This document shows positions 12,497 to 26,479 of a stretch of DNA of 64,000 nucleotides, one piece after another. Position 1 is the first letter of the stretch, and every line of letters begins with the position of its first letter. The translations under genes were made by a program, and so were the position numbers. The notes beneath the pieces were generated by a model. That model had not been told where the DNA came from. It made no database searches and was given only the letters and a program-made list of their open reading frames with translations. The stretch spans positions 62,001 to 126,000 of the forward strand of contig CBFFRP010000419.1 of NCBI GenBank assembly GCA_965644295.1, read 5' to 3'. The DNA is from Paraphysomonas bandaiensis. Taxonomy: Eukaryota; Chrysophyceae.

Positions 12497-14259
12497 GATA
12501 TTGTGTTATTTTTGTCATCTTTATACCAAAATGCTACAATGAAATATGAATGCCAAATGAATTTATGTCAATGTTTTTTAAAATTCCACAAGCATTAATA
12601 TGTATATGTGACTTTCTAACGCTCATATCCCCCCGCACATTTTATGTGGTTGCTATATGCTCCAAACAGATATAAAGATATATCTCGTATGAGTTGTTAT
12701 GTTCCTTCTGATTTATCAAGAGCCATTCAAATGTAAAACAAATGTAAGTATAAACACCAAAACAAAAAAAGAGACATATATATATAGGCCATACATCACT
12801 GACGATATAATATATACAGTGTGTATACATTCCTATTCATGCCGAGTTGTACAACCGTTAGTATACATCATCTACGTCACACAGTAGCCCGGTTCTTTTA
12901 TGAGGGTTTGTTCTTCATAATTTATTTCATCTTGTTAAAATTGTCTATTAATAAAACGAAATTGCAGTTCAGAGGGTGAATATCTGTCAAAGGATTATGT
13001 GTGGTATTACCTCGACTTAATACCAAACATAAAATTTGGACTGCGTGGTTGTTTTCCAGTTCTTTCATGCGAAGTTGAAAATTTGTATTTTCGGTGGTGT
13101 GAGGAACATGTTTTTTCCATATTGTTCTTCACCTATAAAATAATACGATTCTCAGAACGATTCTTATGACCTATATGCACTATGAACTGGTTCCCCCATT
13201 TGTATGGGAAGCCATCCAACACCTATACCCCTATTATCATCTCATTTTTTCATGATGATGCCCAATGCGCACACTTCTTATACCATACCTATGGTCTCGC
13301 CTATCAGCAACACTCGAATGGAATCCAAACACGCAATTCTGTACCGTCTTAAGTGCGCGACCCCAGTTCGTGTTTGAAGCCGTCACCGCTTCCATACCCC
13401 ATCATCTCATTTTTTATATCTATGTATCCACCTATTATTCTTGCCAAAGCACGCACTTTGCTTTCCACTTTTTACTCCTAACCGTCCAACGACCCTCGTA
13501 TATTGGAAATGGATTGGAATCTATGACATGTTTCGTGCGATTCAAATCGAAATTCAAACCTTGTCCCTGGGTATTTTCAGTCCAACACCATTAGGCTACT
13601 CCAAGAAATGTAAAAAAACGGTCAATACCAAGTCGTGAATTTTTCATTGGACTCCTCTCCTTTTTTTCTTTCTCGTTACCCCAAGTATATAGATCATCAA
13701 GCCAAATTTACGTTAGCGAAATTGACAACCACTTGTGTTTGGAAAGTGTATCGACAAAACAGGGAAATCAGGTGTGAAAAATGCACAATACGCTTTTCTT
13801 TCAACATTCGATGCACTTTTTCTTCTTGTGTTATGTTCAAAAGTTGGCATTATGGGAGCTATTTGAGTTTTGATGATGTGTCAATATTGCTGAATGGTAT
13901 GCATGTTTGTATAATAAGACAATTGTTATGACAACCTACTAGGCTGCTCTGCAACGCAAAATCATTAAATTTATTAGTAGCAATTATTAATCATAAAGCA
14001 AACACAAAGCAAAGAGCATCGTCTTGATTTAGCAAGGTTATAAATAGTAATTAATTAAAACTGATAAATTGGTACTCTTAAACCTCCATGTATATACAAG
14101 CAAGTGGTTATAGCAAGCGCATAAACGTTGACAGCATGATTACACATCCAAAACACGTCTACCTGCTGAACACTGTTAAGTTCTACTGTATGATGCGATA
14201 TATATTGTGCAATTAGTGTGCAGTGTGAATTGGTGGAATCAACTCATAGATGTAACGGG

Positions 14260-14520
14260 TGAATAGAGTTACAAAGGAAGTAAATTCAGCTACTGATGTG
14301 TGACTATGTAAGATATAGGAGTGACTCCTATATGATAAACAGATGTTTCTGAGAATAGATGTTCACCAAATGTGACATGAAGATGTGATGTGTTGAGAGT
14401 AATAATTATAATTCCTTCTTGAAAGTATATTGTGTGAACAAAACAAGGTTAAGGCTGGCGTGTACAGCAAGATTAACTTCAGTGAAATGTCCAATACTAA
14501 TAAACGCCATAGTAAGTCTC
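14260..14520 (+). repeat. Interspersed repeat, uninterrupted copy
   Basis: Shares GTTACAAAG, an ACTGATGT block, a GTTCACC...GACATGAA block, TAATTATAATTC and the downstream AACTTCAGTG block with 61815-63080, in the same order. In the second copy the order is broken by an hAT-derived element and a SINE-like element. This copy therefore serves as the pre-insertion site. Similarity was judged by eye and is moderate. Confidence 0.5.
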
Positions 14521-15267
14521 GTTTTCACCTCAACTTGTTGTATTGCGAGTGATGACCCGTCTGATATTGAGCGTTCCTGGATCCATTGTCTTGATCTTGT
14601 AGCTTTTCCCGTCTTGGAAAAGCATTAAAAGATACTATTCATTGTTATCCGGGATATGCTGACCCTAATAGGATGCATATCATGGATATGTAGAGACACT
14701 GCTGGTGTATCTGTGTGGATAGACCATGCAGCCATGTCCATGTATGTATAGTACACTGCAGTGTAGATGACTGCATGGGATATTGTGTCCTAAATTCAAT
14801 AAAATTTAGGATATTTTTACAATAGTCACAAATAAGTGCTGTTTTCATTCCATCTTGAACCGAAAACACTTAATTTTTAGATATTCAGTATTGTGGTACG
14901 TACTCTGTACGTACGAAGTAATTCAGTGTTTTGGGTGGAAAACAGAGAGGAATAATATACAGAATTGAGACTACGACAGTCGACAGACTGTTCAAAAAAC
15001 CGCATAATTTCGGTATAATGGGTATTTTTAGACTCTTAAAATCCATGATTTTGTACATGTGATGATGTTGCAGCTCTCTAATTAAAGTCTCTTCACCGCT
15101 ATACGCACAACTTCACAGCACAGCAGTACATACATAGTAAAGCTGTACATACAGTGTCTATATATAACCATACAGAGCCTTATTAACATCATTCAATTAC
15201 CCTCCATCATATCTCTCAATCTCTTCTTATCAATCTATTCATTCAATCCACTTCATTAAGGTATCCT

Positions 15268-16209
15268 ATGCGTATCAACTCCTTTGAAATCTATCTACAG
15301 GATACACACGGTAATAAACTACCAGAAGAACACTTAGATGGTCGTTCATATGCTATTGCTACTGCTGGTGAAGAATATTCCGTGAAAATTCTTGTTCATA
15401 AAGATTCACATACGAATCACTTCATTTCCCCATATTTACGTATTGGTTTATATGTAGATGGTGTTGATGTACAGTACTGGAAACGTATCGACACCACCAT
15501 CACCACAACACCAACATTAACCAATCATATGAATTCAATTTCAACAACATTTTATGGATATAAAAAAAATAATGAAGAATTATGTGCCTTTATATTCGCA
15601 GTCCCTCGTATATGTGACCATACATCATACCAGGAGAGTATTAAGGCATCTGGTTCTATTAAAGTTGAGATTTATGAAGCAGAAATCACAGCAGGTACAT
15701 TTCATAATGTTAGTAATAAATATGAAGTACCAGGAATACAAAAATTATCATCTGATGGAAAGTTTTATATGAAACCAAGTGTGACAACAATCGCTGGACG
15801 TGATGTCAGTTCTAAGGAATCATTTATACCATTAATAAGATGGAGGAATAAGAGTTCAATTCCATTAGCTACACTTACACTTTATTATCATTCCAAAGAG
15901 ATGTTATGTTTATTGAAATCTCTGAAAGATATTAATGACATGAAGGAAGATGAAAGAAGATCGGAGGGTGGGTGTCGATCTAAAGGTGGAGTGAGTGGTA
16001 GCAGCAGGAAACGATCACGCGAAGTTGTGGACTTGTCAACAAGTGATGATGATGTACAGCAACCGCCATCACGCTCTGTGGATGACGAGGCAGCAGTAGA
16101 TTCAGTGGAAGTGGAATATGTAGAAATACCTCGAGAGGTTCAACTCCTAGATATCACCGATGATACTGCAGCAGGCCCTATAGAATCTACAATGACAAAA
16201 CCTCACTAG
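15268..16209 (+). CDS. DUF7918-like protein
   Basis: 313 aa, single exon. Residues 1 to about 215 read as a beta-rich domain: FEIYLQDTHGNKLPEEH, then EEYSVKILVHKD, YVDGVDVQYW, a FYGYKKNNEEL turn and SGSIKVEIYEAEI. This layout is like the DUF7918 domain common in fungi and other eukaryotes, whose function is unknown. The tail is low-complexity: RSEGGCRSKGG, a basic SRKRSRE patch followed by Ser/Asp runs (possible nuclear signal and casein-kinase-type sites), then an acidic end. A CAGCAGTACATACATA motif lies 147 bases upstream. The family call rests on pattern memory; that it is a real gene is firmer. Confidence 0.6.
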   Translation: MRINSFEIYLQDTHGNKLPEEHLDGRSYAIATAGEEYSVKILVHKDSHTNHFISPYLRIGLYVDGVDVQYWKRIDTTITTTPTLTNHMNSISTTFYGYKKNNEELCAFIFAVPRICDHTSYQESIKASGSIKVEIYEAEITAGTFHNVSNKYEVPGIQKLSSDGKFYMKPSVTTIAGRDVSSKESFIPLIRWRNKSSIPLATLTLYYHSKEMLCLLKSLKDINDMKEDERRSEGGCRSKGGVSGSSRKRSREVVDLSTSDDDVQQPPSRSVDDEAAVDSVEVEYVEIPREVQLLDITDDTAAGPIESTMTKPH

Positions 16210-16688
16210 CTTAATGAATAGTAGTTTGTGTACAAACGCACTATATTCATGATTACGAATGGAATGAGTCAATAGGGTCTCTGATGTGCGTACCATCGAT
16301 AGCTTTATGAGCAGTTCTGTGCTTTGATTTCATTGTGTCGAGTTCCTGAACATATTATAAATAATATAAAGGTAATGAATCGAAATAGTTTTTTAATTCG
16401 TGTGTTCGATTACTTCTACGACATATAGATAATTTGCAAATTTCTTGTTCTAAGCTCATAACAGATCAAGTTTTTTATCGATTGAGGTATTGCACTGTAA
16501 ATCACTCTGAAGGATCAAATCGTGATGCTATCCAATACACAATACTGTGCAATGCTATAGATTGCAAATTGGAATAGTACAAACGCACGCATGCAACAAG
16601 AAAGGCGTTAAGTCATCCAACAACATTGTAGTTTTACCTTGCCTCTTCACAACGCTAGGGTAGAAGTAAAAGAAATGAACATACAGGC
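16210..16688. other. Intergenic, no gene seen
   Basis: AT-rich spacer between the DUF7918-like gene and the tentative 193-aa frame. No repeat or RNA gene was recognised. Confidence 0.35.
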
Positions 16689-17270
16689 ATGCTCCCTATC
16701 ATTGAAAAATATATTCTGGAGGAATGCTTCGATAATTGGGATATATACTGCAGTTGTTGGAAATTGTTAAATCCCCCGCCATTGACAGAAAGTGAATTAT
16801 CAAACTCCTCGCGACGCAGATATCTCTTCCAGTCTGATAACGCTTTTCGAGCTTTCCTCTATTTACCTCGTTCTGCCGATAATTTCCGCTTTTGTCCCTT
16901 TGATCATTTCAATCACCAGCTTAACAGAATACGACAGCAACGGCCCTCATATCCATGGTTCCATACTGCCATAATCAACCTAGTGAAAGCCGCATGGAAC
17001 CCAAACACGTCCCAGGTCGAGAGATACTGGACTGGTGAACTCACCGCCACACAATTAGCCAACGCCTTTGGGTACAACACCTCTACCTCCCTGTATGAAC
17101 ACCAGTTTCACCGTGGAAAAATCAATCATCACGACGCTACGTCCCCTATACAACGGAGAAATAAACATGATCCAAAACAGAGGCAGCAGATACCACACCC
17201 CTACCAATACACAGTAAACACAGACCTCGACTCCCGCACACTCCCCGATACACCGCACCCAGAGAACTGA
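16689..17270 (+). CDS. Hypothetical 193-aa protein, tentative
   Basis: An open frame with even residue composition, for example NAFRAFLYLPRSADNFRFCPFDHFNHQLNRI cut into shorter blocks of FRAFLYLP and FCPFDHF, and YWTGELTATQLANAFGY. Its G+C content is higher than flanking spacer. I recognise no family. The C-terminal 50 residues are polar and may be read-through. An antisense frame at 17055-17402 overlaps it. It could be a lone exon or a fragment of a mobile element. Confidence 0.3.
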   Translation: MLPIIEKYILEECFDNWDIYCSCWKLLNPPPLTESELSNSSRRRYLFQSDNAFRAFLYLPRSADNFRFCPFDHFNHQLNRIRQQRPSYPWFHTAIINLVKAAWNPNTSQVERYWTGELTATQLANAFGYNTSTSLYEHQFHRGKINHHDATSPIQRRNKHDPKQRQQIPHPYQYTVNTDLDSRTLPDTPHPEN

Positions 17271-17996
17271 CTCAACGCCGACACTACTCCGGTTACTCCA
17301 AGCAACATCCACTCCCAGAACCAAACACCCTACTCGAACACGTACACAGACTAGGCCTGCACATCCACTCCGGAAATAACTGCTACTTGCATTAGATAGC
17401 ACCCCCAGGCACAGGAACTAGCCGAATTTCCGTAATTGATCTTAACTCTCACTTACACGCCATTCACTCCACTCCCCAAGTAACGTGCGGCACGGGAACG
17501 CCAGAAACAATGCCCAAAGGTAGACCCCCAGACTAACACCAATACAAGGGATGGTTGCACCAAGGTTCTTGCAGCAATGCACAAGCAGTCCCGAGACGGT
17601 TGAATTCTTTAGTAAATAGCGAATTGCACAGTTCATTAAACCCAAGGCTACAATACTTACGAATACTAGATACAACCGTTCTCAAGTAATAATCAGATAT
17701 TCTATATGATCATTTCAATCACAAGTCCTTTCTTTCTCAGGGTCATCATACAATTCCAGTGATATATATCTGATACATATATCTAATGAATATAGACCAA
17801 CTCGATATATATATCGCAGTTTTGAATGAGTGCCCGGATATTACTTATTAACAGAAAAAGATTTCCGCGCCATCACTACAAAAAAACGTATATACACTAC
17901 CTAAATAGCTATACATCGCATCCCAATACCCACTAACACGTATTGCTGAATAGAAGACAATACAGACTAACTTTGATGTAGCGAAACATTTACTAA
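17271..17996. other. Intergenic with a diverged SINE-like fragment
   Basis: Between the tentative gene and the 3' end of INTS1. At about 17550-17585 the sequence GGTTGCACCAAGGTTCTTGC and CACAAGCAGT resemble the 5' end of the SINE-like family at 60684 and 62978. Similarity fades after that. Nothing else recognised. Confidence 0.4.
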
Positions 17997-20900
17997 TTAG
18001 GTGTATAACCCAGTTAGTATTTTCGCGGATACAGACAACACTTTTTCAATCCTTGCCAGTTTCTTCTCTTTTCGAATTCGTGTGGTTATTTCGCTCTCAG
18101 ATAGAGCCTGTACAAAGTTGATATTAACACAGTACCATCGAGCAAATACGAAGACGACATCGTCGCAGTTACACATGACAGCGGTACCTGAGTACAATAG
18201 TTGAGCTTGTCATCAAAGTCTGAGTTTAATGACGGATAGATTTGCATGAGTCCGTCAAACGCCTGCGAAAAACAATGAATTCATTCTATCATCAACTAGC
18301 AACCAACGCACCACTCTTCTATCGGCCGTGTCAACCATTGCTTCCAGTGTTTCATCCATACCATACTCTTTTGTTGCTCCGTGCAGGAAGACGATAGCAG
18401 GGTTGCATGCCTCGTAGCATGATATCACAACTTCCCATAAGACCGGGTTTAGAACTGCACCACGTGCAGTGAAAGCTAAATGTGTTGTGTGGCTACTATC
18501 ACGACCAGGTAGTACTGCAGGAAGCGTAAGACAAGCACCTTCCTCTCTTGACTCCGAGGATTCAGAGATTCCCTTCTTATTACCGGGGATTGCATGGACA
18601 GGAGGTACAGCTCTCTTGCTGATATAATGTAGAATAGCTTTGTGATATCTCATAAATAACGCTGGATGAGCGGCAGCAATATCACATAAAAGTATTCCAG
18701 CCCGTTCCTGCAAGCGGTCCACCTCAGACATGCTAGTTTCGTCCTCCTCCATGTGTAACTCACTCGAATCCATGGACACCATATCAGAGTCAGACTGGGG
18801 AGAACAGCGGTTCTTTGGTACCGGGGTAATGTGCTTTGAGTCTTTCAATATTTCCAACGCAGTCAAAGCAGTTGAATCGAATACACAATCACGAAATAGT
18901 GACGAAGAATCACTATTGACCTTGGTCATATTATGAACCGACTGTTTGCTCTCAGTGTCATGCGGGTAAATAGCCCCTACCATATGCATACGGCCCTCTT
19001 CAACAAGCAACAATTGGAACAGCATAAGAATATCATGTGTAATGCTGTCCTGCCATAATCGTCCATCATCAAGCTGTACCACATCATTTAAACTGGTATG
19101 CGACTTAGATGAGCGCTTCCGCTTTGATTGATTACGTTTGGTGAACTGCTTTTTCACTTCATATACCCACGCCTGTGGCAACGGTGGTCGTGACGCCGCC
19201 CACTTTCTGACCGCAAAAAGAACTTCCTGGAGCAGAAGTTACAAAAAAGAATACACCTCACGGACATACGCACTAGCAAAGGTAATTAAAAACTTACCTC
19301 TGGAAATGATGCATAAGCAACATACAAAGCCACTCGCAGATTTTTTAGGCCTCTTAATTCTGGGGCGAAAATAGAAGCTGCTATATCAGGTGAAAGTTGT
19401 CTTTCTTGTTCTTTCGTGCTATCCCAAGGAAAGTCCAGGAGCTGTGGCACTACTGCCGTGGACCACTTCACAGCAAATGATACATCTGACGGAGCTATTA
19501 CATACATACTATCCACTTGTGCTACTTCAAACTACTTACCTCGACTGACTATTTTGCACAGAAGTTGCATTAAGGAAGAGTTTCCCCGATCAGATGCCAC
19601 TCCTTCAAAATCAGGACGCATAAACAACTTTTTCGCACTGTCCAATGTCCTTCTATCATATGTATCAGAACCATCAACGTTTTCGCACCCTGTACTTATA
19701 ATATTCGTTTCGCTAAATACATCGATATCGATCGCATCAAAGTGTCGTAAGAAACAAGCAACTTCACTAAAAAATGAACGACTGATACTCATATTACATT
19801 CGCCAGAACACTTTGAATGCAATAAGACTTCCAGACATACTGTCTCAGCTAATGTACACATACCCTCCACTATACAGTGTAGTAAGTGCTGCAACATGGG
19901 AAAGTAGTGCAGAAGAAACATGTCATCTTTCTCGCAATCATCACAAAAGAGACACCACAGTTTCCTCCAGCATACAATCATATCAGCAAGGGAAGAGCAG
20001 TTAACTACCTGCTGTATGCACCGAAAACTTGCAAGGCACATCTTGCGTACAGAGTCCAACGAAACTGTATCATCCGTTGCATCAAAAATGCTACCGGGCA
20101 ATGAAGCTGCGGCGCAACATAAAGCAATGCATGAGTCTGATACACTACAATCTAGACCATTGTTCACACAACTAATAATGGTATCACTAGCAAAGAGAAT
20201 AACATCATTCGTAGCAGAAGACAGGATGCATTCTACTAAGAGGCACGGCAACAATTCTTCAAAACAATTCAGTCTCTTTGTCGGGTCATCAGCGGCGCCA
20301 CCTTCGCGTATCGACTTATACACCGCTGCTGATGCAGATAGAGCATTAAACTCTAACGAGTTCGCAATAAATTCGTTCAGCGTATCCTCACAGATTCTAC
20401 CACCAGATATGTTCCTAACATTATTTGTGCTATCACCCTCGTGTGATCTGAGTGGAACAAAAGAAGGAATCCCCATATCAACCGGCTCCGTACACAGTAC
20501 ATCCCATTCGGCACAGCGATCTTTGGTACATGACTTTAACGTAGCCCAACCATTGGCACATTTAAGAGGTACCATGCTCTCAATATCATCCACTGTCATA
20601 TGGATGTAACGAAGTAGTTCTTGGTCTAGATCACTAGCTAAAAAGTCACGCACCTTCGAACACATATCAGTCTCAAGTCGACTCAGTAGACATACGACAA
20701 AAACCAGTGACACCTCTTTCAGTAGATATGAGACTGTGTCAATTACCACTGATATAGGAAGCAATTGCACTATATCAGTACAGAGTAACCCCACCTCGCA
20801 TCTGCCCATATGTCTTACTACGTCCCGAAAAAAAGTGCCATACACATTAAGACGAGCACTATCTACCGCAGTCATAAACACTTGGTGACATACTGACAGA

Positions 20901-23900
20901 CATACAGGACCAGTCCAATCAGATAACATGTCTGAAAGTGTACCATGTACATCTCCTTCTTTAGCATTTCTGATGACACTCGCAAATACACTACCTAATA
21001 ACCTACTTGCATGAACCGATATATAGAGTTTGCCCATTCCATGCGCAATAAACAAATCCATATCACTCCGAGATAAGTCCTCCGGCATATCGGTTAACAA
21101 CACATTTCCAAAGCTACAAAATTGTTCAATACACTGTAATAAATGCGATACTAGATTTACGATGCTGTTTCGTTCAGGGGCAGAAAGAATATGAGCAGCA
21201 GAAATCATTGGAGTTTGTGATAGAACTCTGACAATTTTAGAACCAATGGTTTCATATGTGCCCGCTTCGAATACTCTTGAATTATTGCTGATATACTCCA
21301 CAATCATACATAGAGTATGAAACGAAGTTTCTACCTCCACAATGGATTTTAGCACCGCTTCAAAAAGAAACGACATCCTACGCATATCAGAGTTGCCATC
21401 TCCCGAGGAAACTAATACAAAAAATTCCATATATAGGTTGGGTGGTGTGACTGCGCTGCCCTCACATCTGAGCAGGGACGATATACTCGTCAAAGCAATA
21501 CGGGCGACAGACCTCCTCTCAACGTCAGTGTGACACATCTCACCGAAAAGTGTGCCGATGACAAACACACTTGTGTTAACCATTGACGAGTCCACTGCAG
21601 AGGGTTTATCAACACATTCGAAGAAAAATTGGGATATGTTGTTGATATCACAATCAGACAAGGGTAAGCTTTCGGTCACCAAACATGACAGCTTTTTCAA
21701 AATAGCAGCTGATAAAAGAATATCTTGCTGTTGTGATTTGCTTGTTAATAGGTCACGTATAGCGCTGCGATACTGCGTTAATACATGGGTACTAGGGCAG
21801 TCTATAGAATTCAATATCGTCGATATGACATCTTCTGAATCATTTAATATTAATCTGGGGAGAATAGATTCAATCTCGAAGCCATAAGGTAGGAGTCGGC
21901 GACGCATACTGCCAATAATAACTAGTAATATATGCAGCGCTGCAGATATCGGAATCCTGGCAAGGGTTGACGCAACATTTGCCGCAATCGCAGGCACCAA
22001 CCATCCAACCGCTTCTAAAATATCCTCCCTACCAGAAATACGGATATGAGAATCAGAACAATTCTGGCTATTTTGTCCATTATTCTGTAACCCGCCGGCA
22101 ACAGCAGCTATGAAATCAGGGTCTCGACACTCTCGTAGTCGTGTACCGAATTTGTTTTTTAAATCAATTTGCTTCACTCGGCGAATAACATCATCAGGAG
22201 GAACGCGGGAAACAGATTGCAATGGAAGAAGCAACACATCTTTCTGAGAGGGTACCCCCCATCGAGTAACGTAATAGTCGTACTCCTGCAGAGGGGTGGA
22301 GGCCAAGGCTACTTTACGTACCCCCCTCAATCGCTTTCGTACTATTCTCCGAGAATCTTCGTCACTGCTACTACTGCCTTCAGAATCACCACCAAACATG
22401 TCCTTGTAACTAAATCTCTGCACTCTACGTCGACTTGAACGCCTTACTGTATCCGCGTGGACCACTGGCTTAACAATGCTACGAGATTCTTTTTTCTGGG
22501 CCTCAGCACCACTATCCTCTGCTACGTCTGTCACGGTGTTGCCAGAAGCTGAAGTTTCGGCCTTAAGCTTCTTTGAAATGTGGGTGCTATCATCTTCACT
22601 ATCCCTAGACCGTTTTCCTGACGCATCAGGATTAACGAAGTCTTTAGCGACAGTTGACGACTTCCCAAGGTTCCTTACTCTAGGTTTGAACACCTTGTCC
22701 CACAAGGCCATCTCTTCCCGTTTGATTACCTCATCAGCAATGTATATGTTTTGTACTGTACGCATATGTCTTCTCATTTGACTGCATTTCTCTTCCAAGT
22801 GTCTAATATCCACTGTTTTATCGGCTTCAGCGATAACACCTAGTTCCACATCGAACGGTGCAGAGACCTGCATCGTATCCTTACCATTCTCTGCTCCGTT
22901 TACCAATGCAATCATCGACTCCGCATCCGCTATGGATGGCGGGTAGAAAAAGCGTTCACTCATGGACATTAACATGAGGGACTGCACTGTAGGAATGTTG
23001 TGCCACAGAAACTCTCCCAGGACTTTTGGAGATGCACACCCTATAATGTAGCATGCAACACAAACTCGCCAGTATACTTCACAAAGCCCAACGCACTCAA
23101 GTATATCTAATGTGTCTCGCGATGCATTTGCATTCTCACTTTGATTCCCTAGCATACCACTTAACGGATCCAAGTTCGGAAGTTTGCTGACTGCAGCAAT
23201 ATCATTCTCGTCGAATACACGGACTCGACATAAGCCAAACAGCTTCGTAATTATCTATCATTGTAAAAGGGTCATTAAATAAAAGACTGCTAACACTGAA
23301 AGCATACCGAAATATCATCAGCAAGAAACCCAGTAGAATCCTTATATACCGTTCTTAGGGCCTTATTTACAAAGTGTTCAATGAGGTCCACTCCACTACA
23401 CAAAAATGATACTCCATCGTATGTGCCCAACATTTTGTCTTGGTTTAATGCCGAAGCAGCAGTGAGGTTGGTTGCGTATGTGCCCATAAATGACACCTCG
23501 CTCTTTTTGTACGATGAGAGAGGCGACGAAAGAGATCCGCTGTTTGTACGACGCTGTGAATCCAGAATATAAAGTGCACTATCCAGTACTGAAATTAATA
23601 CAACACAGTCGATCAACAACACCAAACTTTTTGATGTCACAACACAGTTGTCTCTGGTTACTAAGTGCGCAACTTTGTCTAATTCGACGTTTATCTATAT
23701 ATACGTTAAGCACAAACTGAGGCATGCTATAGCGATACCCACCTTTGTCTTAGTTTTAACATTAACGCCAATTACTTGTTGCAAACAGTCAATTAATGCT
23801 GGTACATATGGCTTGCTGCTGGTATCACTTACTGACCCTTCTGTATTACGCGGAGATGAGGACAATTGCCTACCAAGTGGAGGCTGATTCGAGTCAACGC

Positions 23901-25908
23901 TATTCGAGGATCTAACTGAACGAATAAAGCTTTTAACATATACTACAAACCAACGCAAACATGCCTCTTGAACTCTAGTGCAATGAATAAAACATTCATC
24001 TTTTACCCTTTTGCGGCTAGCCGTGTCGAGCGAAGAATCGCCGGACGCGTTTGGGTCATTAGAGGTCTGTGTTGTCACCGCAGATCTTGAATTTGTATTC
24101 CTGCCACCACTTCTCCCCCCACGAAGCGATGCGGACGAGACGCCTGCAGGTTTCGATGAAGATCGTAGGAAAGCACTCGATTGACCAGTTATTCCGCCAC
24201 CTCTTCCGGTCCGACCGGCAGTGCGACCAGGTATACCACGTCCTCCACCTGTATTGCTTCCAGACGAGATATTAGATGCAACTGGCATTTCTTCAGGCTT
24301 CCGATCCATCTGTACAATAGTACTGGCATACAACAGCTGGATCGACAGTGCAATGTCAGATATCACGTTCACCACAGATAGAGAGGGCATATCAACATCC
24401 AACAGCTCTTCTTCGGGCTCCTCTTTAAGCTCAGACGTTACGTCGTCAGTATTCCACAGAAGCGCAGCAAAAAACAAACTTGGACACAAAGACCTTACTC
24501 CCAGTGCAGAGAAAACACGGATTACATCTTCATGTAATGTTTTTAGATCTAAAGATTGAATATAGATGTCGAAACTTATGATATGTCGCACCGCTTGACC
24601 AAGAATGAGAGACACATATTCATATCGCTTCCCGATACTCTGATTATCGAACTGAGTATACGGACATTCGTGTGAAGGGACATTAATTTCACTTGTATCA
24701 TGCAAAGAAGACAAAATTTGAATTAACAATTTGATTGAATCGGATGCAGAACCTCTTTTAGTCTGGTTTTCGAGGAGGTGCAAGCGCGTAACAAGGCGCG
24801 CTACCACTGTACCACGTTTGATAACAGATATCAATAATTTACGGTGAACTTCAGCTAAAGACAGTTTTAAAGACGATCGGACACCAATGAGAGCCTCTAT
24901 GACTTTATGATCACTGGCCAAGAGTCCTGAGACAGAGGGCACAATCGCTGTCTGTAGGCATGCAGACATGCTCTCAAGTAGGTGTCCAACGTGCTCCACC
25001 ATGGCAGGATTTGACAGCCAGTGTACTAGATTTTGTGCAGCTAGTAGTCGTACAGTTGGTAGGGAACAGAATGTACGGATAGTAACGATTATCTGACTCC
25101 TAACACCAACTGTCGGTATAACACCGTGGGTGGGAGGATTTTCACCAGTTATACAGTAATGTAATACTTCGTAGACCATACTAGCTGCAGATTTATGGAT
25201 CCCACAATATCTGTCAAGTACAATAGGAACTGGAGAGGTTACTAATTCTCTACGGGATGCTATGGTAGGTACGGTAGGAATCGGTGCGGTTGGGTTCTGG
25301 TCGCTCCCTTCCGCCAGTACTTCCTCTTCTCCTGCAGATGAATCTTCCTCAACATGTGAATAAGACCTCTCATCCAAAACTTGAACAGTTGACACTGGCA
25401 ATTGGTCCTCATTATATACATTCACAGTGCATGATTTTGTCCATTCTAGAAGATTTCGACAGAACTCAGCTACATCTGGAGAGTCCACCCACAGCCTACA
25501 TCCCAAAGCATCGTCTAGATACAAAGCTAATAATTCAATTGGCCATACTTTCGTATCTTTATACATTTCATATATAATATGAGCTGCAACAATAGAAAGA
25601 CAATTTGTTATTGTCAATTTCTCTTTACTTCTCTTACTATATGCTCCTATACACGAGGTTCGTAGCCATTTATACAGTGTTTTCTCTATAGAAATATCCC
25701 TAAATAACTAACGTATTATTAGAACATTAAAAACAATAGAATTGTCTAATTTTTTTACATGAATTTTGTTATATGAGAGCAATACAACGTGCTGTATGAT
25801 AGTCTCTGGCGGGGTATCAAATCTCTCGTCTAAGTGATGTATCTTTATGTTTAATAGATGAGATAGATCACTATCAGATTTAGATTTAATCTCTTCAGTG
25901 AAATTCAT
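17997..25908 (-). CDS. INTS1: Integrator complex subunit 1
   Basis: Scaffold subunit of Integrator, the nuclear complex that cleaves snRNA and paused Pol II transcripts. Nine exons in phase: 25713-25908, 25638-25685, 23743-25583, 23308-23694, 19540-23254, 19298-19515, 18312-19226, 18188-18262 and 17997-18107, about 2501 aa (human is about 2190). Diagnostic segments: VWPIELLALYLDDALG then RLWVDSP near the N-terminus; VRLLAAQNLVHWLSNPAMVE, as in DUF3677; and near the centre EFLWHNIPTVQSLM, FFYPPS and LRECRDPDFIAAV, matching the vertebrate pattern around SRNPDFL. It is mostly helical repeat sequence. An Arg/Gly-rich insert (about 23990-24260) and an acidic-basic linker (about 22400-22680) look disordered. 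Introns are 45-60 bases except the first, inferred at 27 bases. Exon 1 and that intron are the weakest part. Confidence 0.88.
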
Positions 25909-25984
25909 TGTCTGGTTAGGTTGTTATGATGTGATCATGCTGTTTAGAAGACTTGTTTTAAACTAAGCATCTCATCGAGCCATT

Positions 25985-26400
25985 CCATGTATGTATGTAT
26001 ATGTATGTATGGGTATGTACAGCACTAAAGTATGTGTATACAGGTACACTATGATGTATGTACGTATTACAGTATGTAGAGTTGTGTATATGCACAGCAG
26101 AGGTACAAGAAGTATGTACTCCAGTGTATACGTGATATGTATACTGCTGTAAATACGGCCCTACAGTGTATATGGTGTTCGTAGTGTGTAGAGTGTGTAT
26201 GGTGTCTGTGTATAGTGCTATGTATGGGTACGTGAGTGCACTGCAGCACACACATAGAGACATCCATATATCACACTACGGTATACATGCATACAAATGC
26301 TACATACAGCAGCATATACATACACATACATATACATACATACACATACATACACATCTCCATGCATACACATGCATATATATACATGGTTCCTGCAATA
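25985..26400. repeat. TATG/CATA microsatellite tract with CAGCAGTA motifs
   Basis: Runs of TATGTATG and CATACATA with interspersed ACTGCTGTA/CAGCAGTA words (near 26142 and 26306), lying between divergent INTS1 and the U1A/U2B''-type gene. Long frames here translate the microsatellite and are not counted as genes. Likely a shared upstream region. Confidence 0.65.
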
Positions 26401-26479
26401 TTGCTCCTCCCTCTCAATCCATTACATTACCACACCACCACATACACCCACCGGGTTCATATATCATTATATATCAATC

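Larger units (their letters stand above)
10581..15267. other. Long repeat-rich intergenic region
   Basis: No supported gene in 4.7 kb. It contains two copies of a CAGGG(T/C)TGCGTAACAAT motif near 10937 and 11072 (possible ends of an hAT-type element), a 415-bp foldback element at 12082-12496, and an interspersed repeat at about 14260-14520 that recurs at 61815-63080. A CAGCAGTACATACATA motif at 15121 precedes the next gene. Open frames at 13265-13594 and 13635-13931 show no motif. Confidence 0.4.

Noticed and set aside
13265-13931. Open frames of about 100 codons
   Set aside because: No motif, start context or splice structure; composition matches surrounding spacer.
19920-20609. 229-codon plus-strand open frame
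   Set aside because: Antisense to a well-supported INTS1 exon. Its translation is Ser/Thr/His-rich shadow sequence without motifs.
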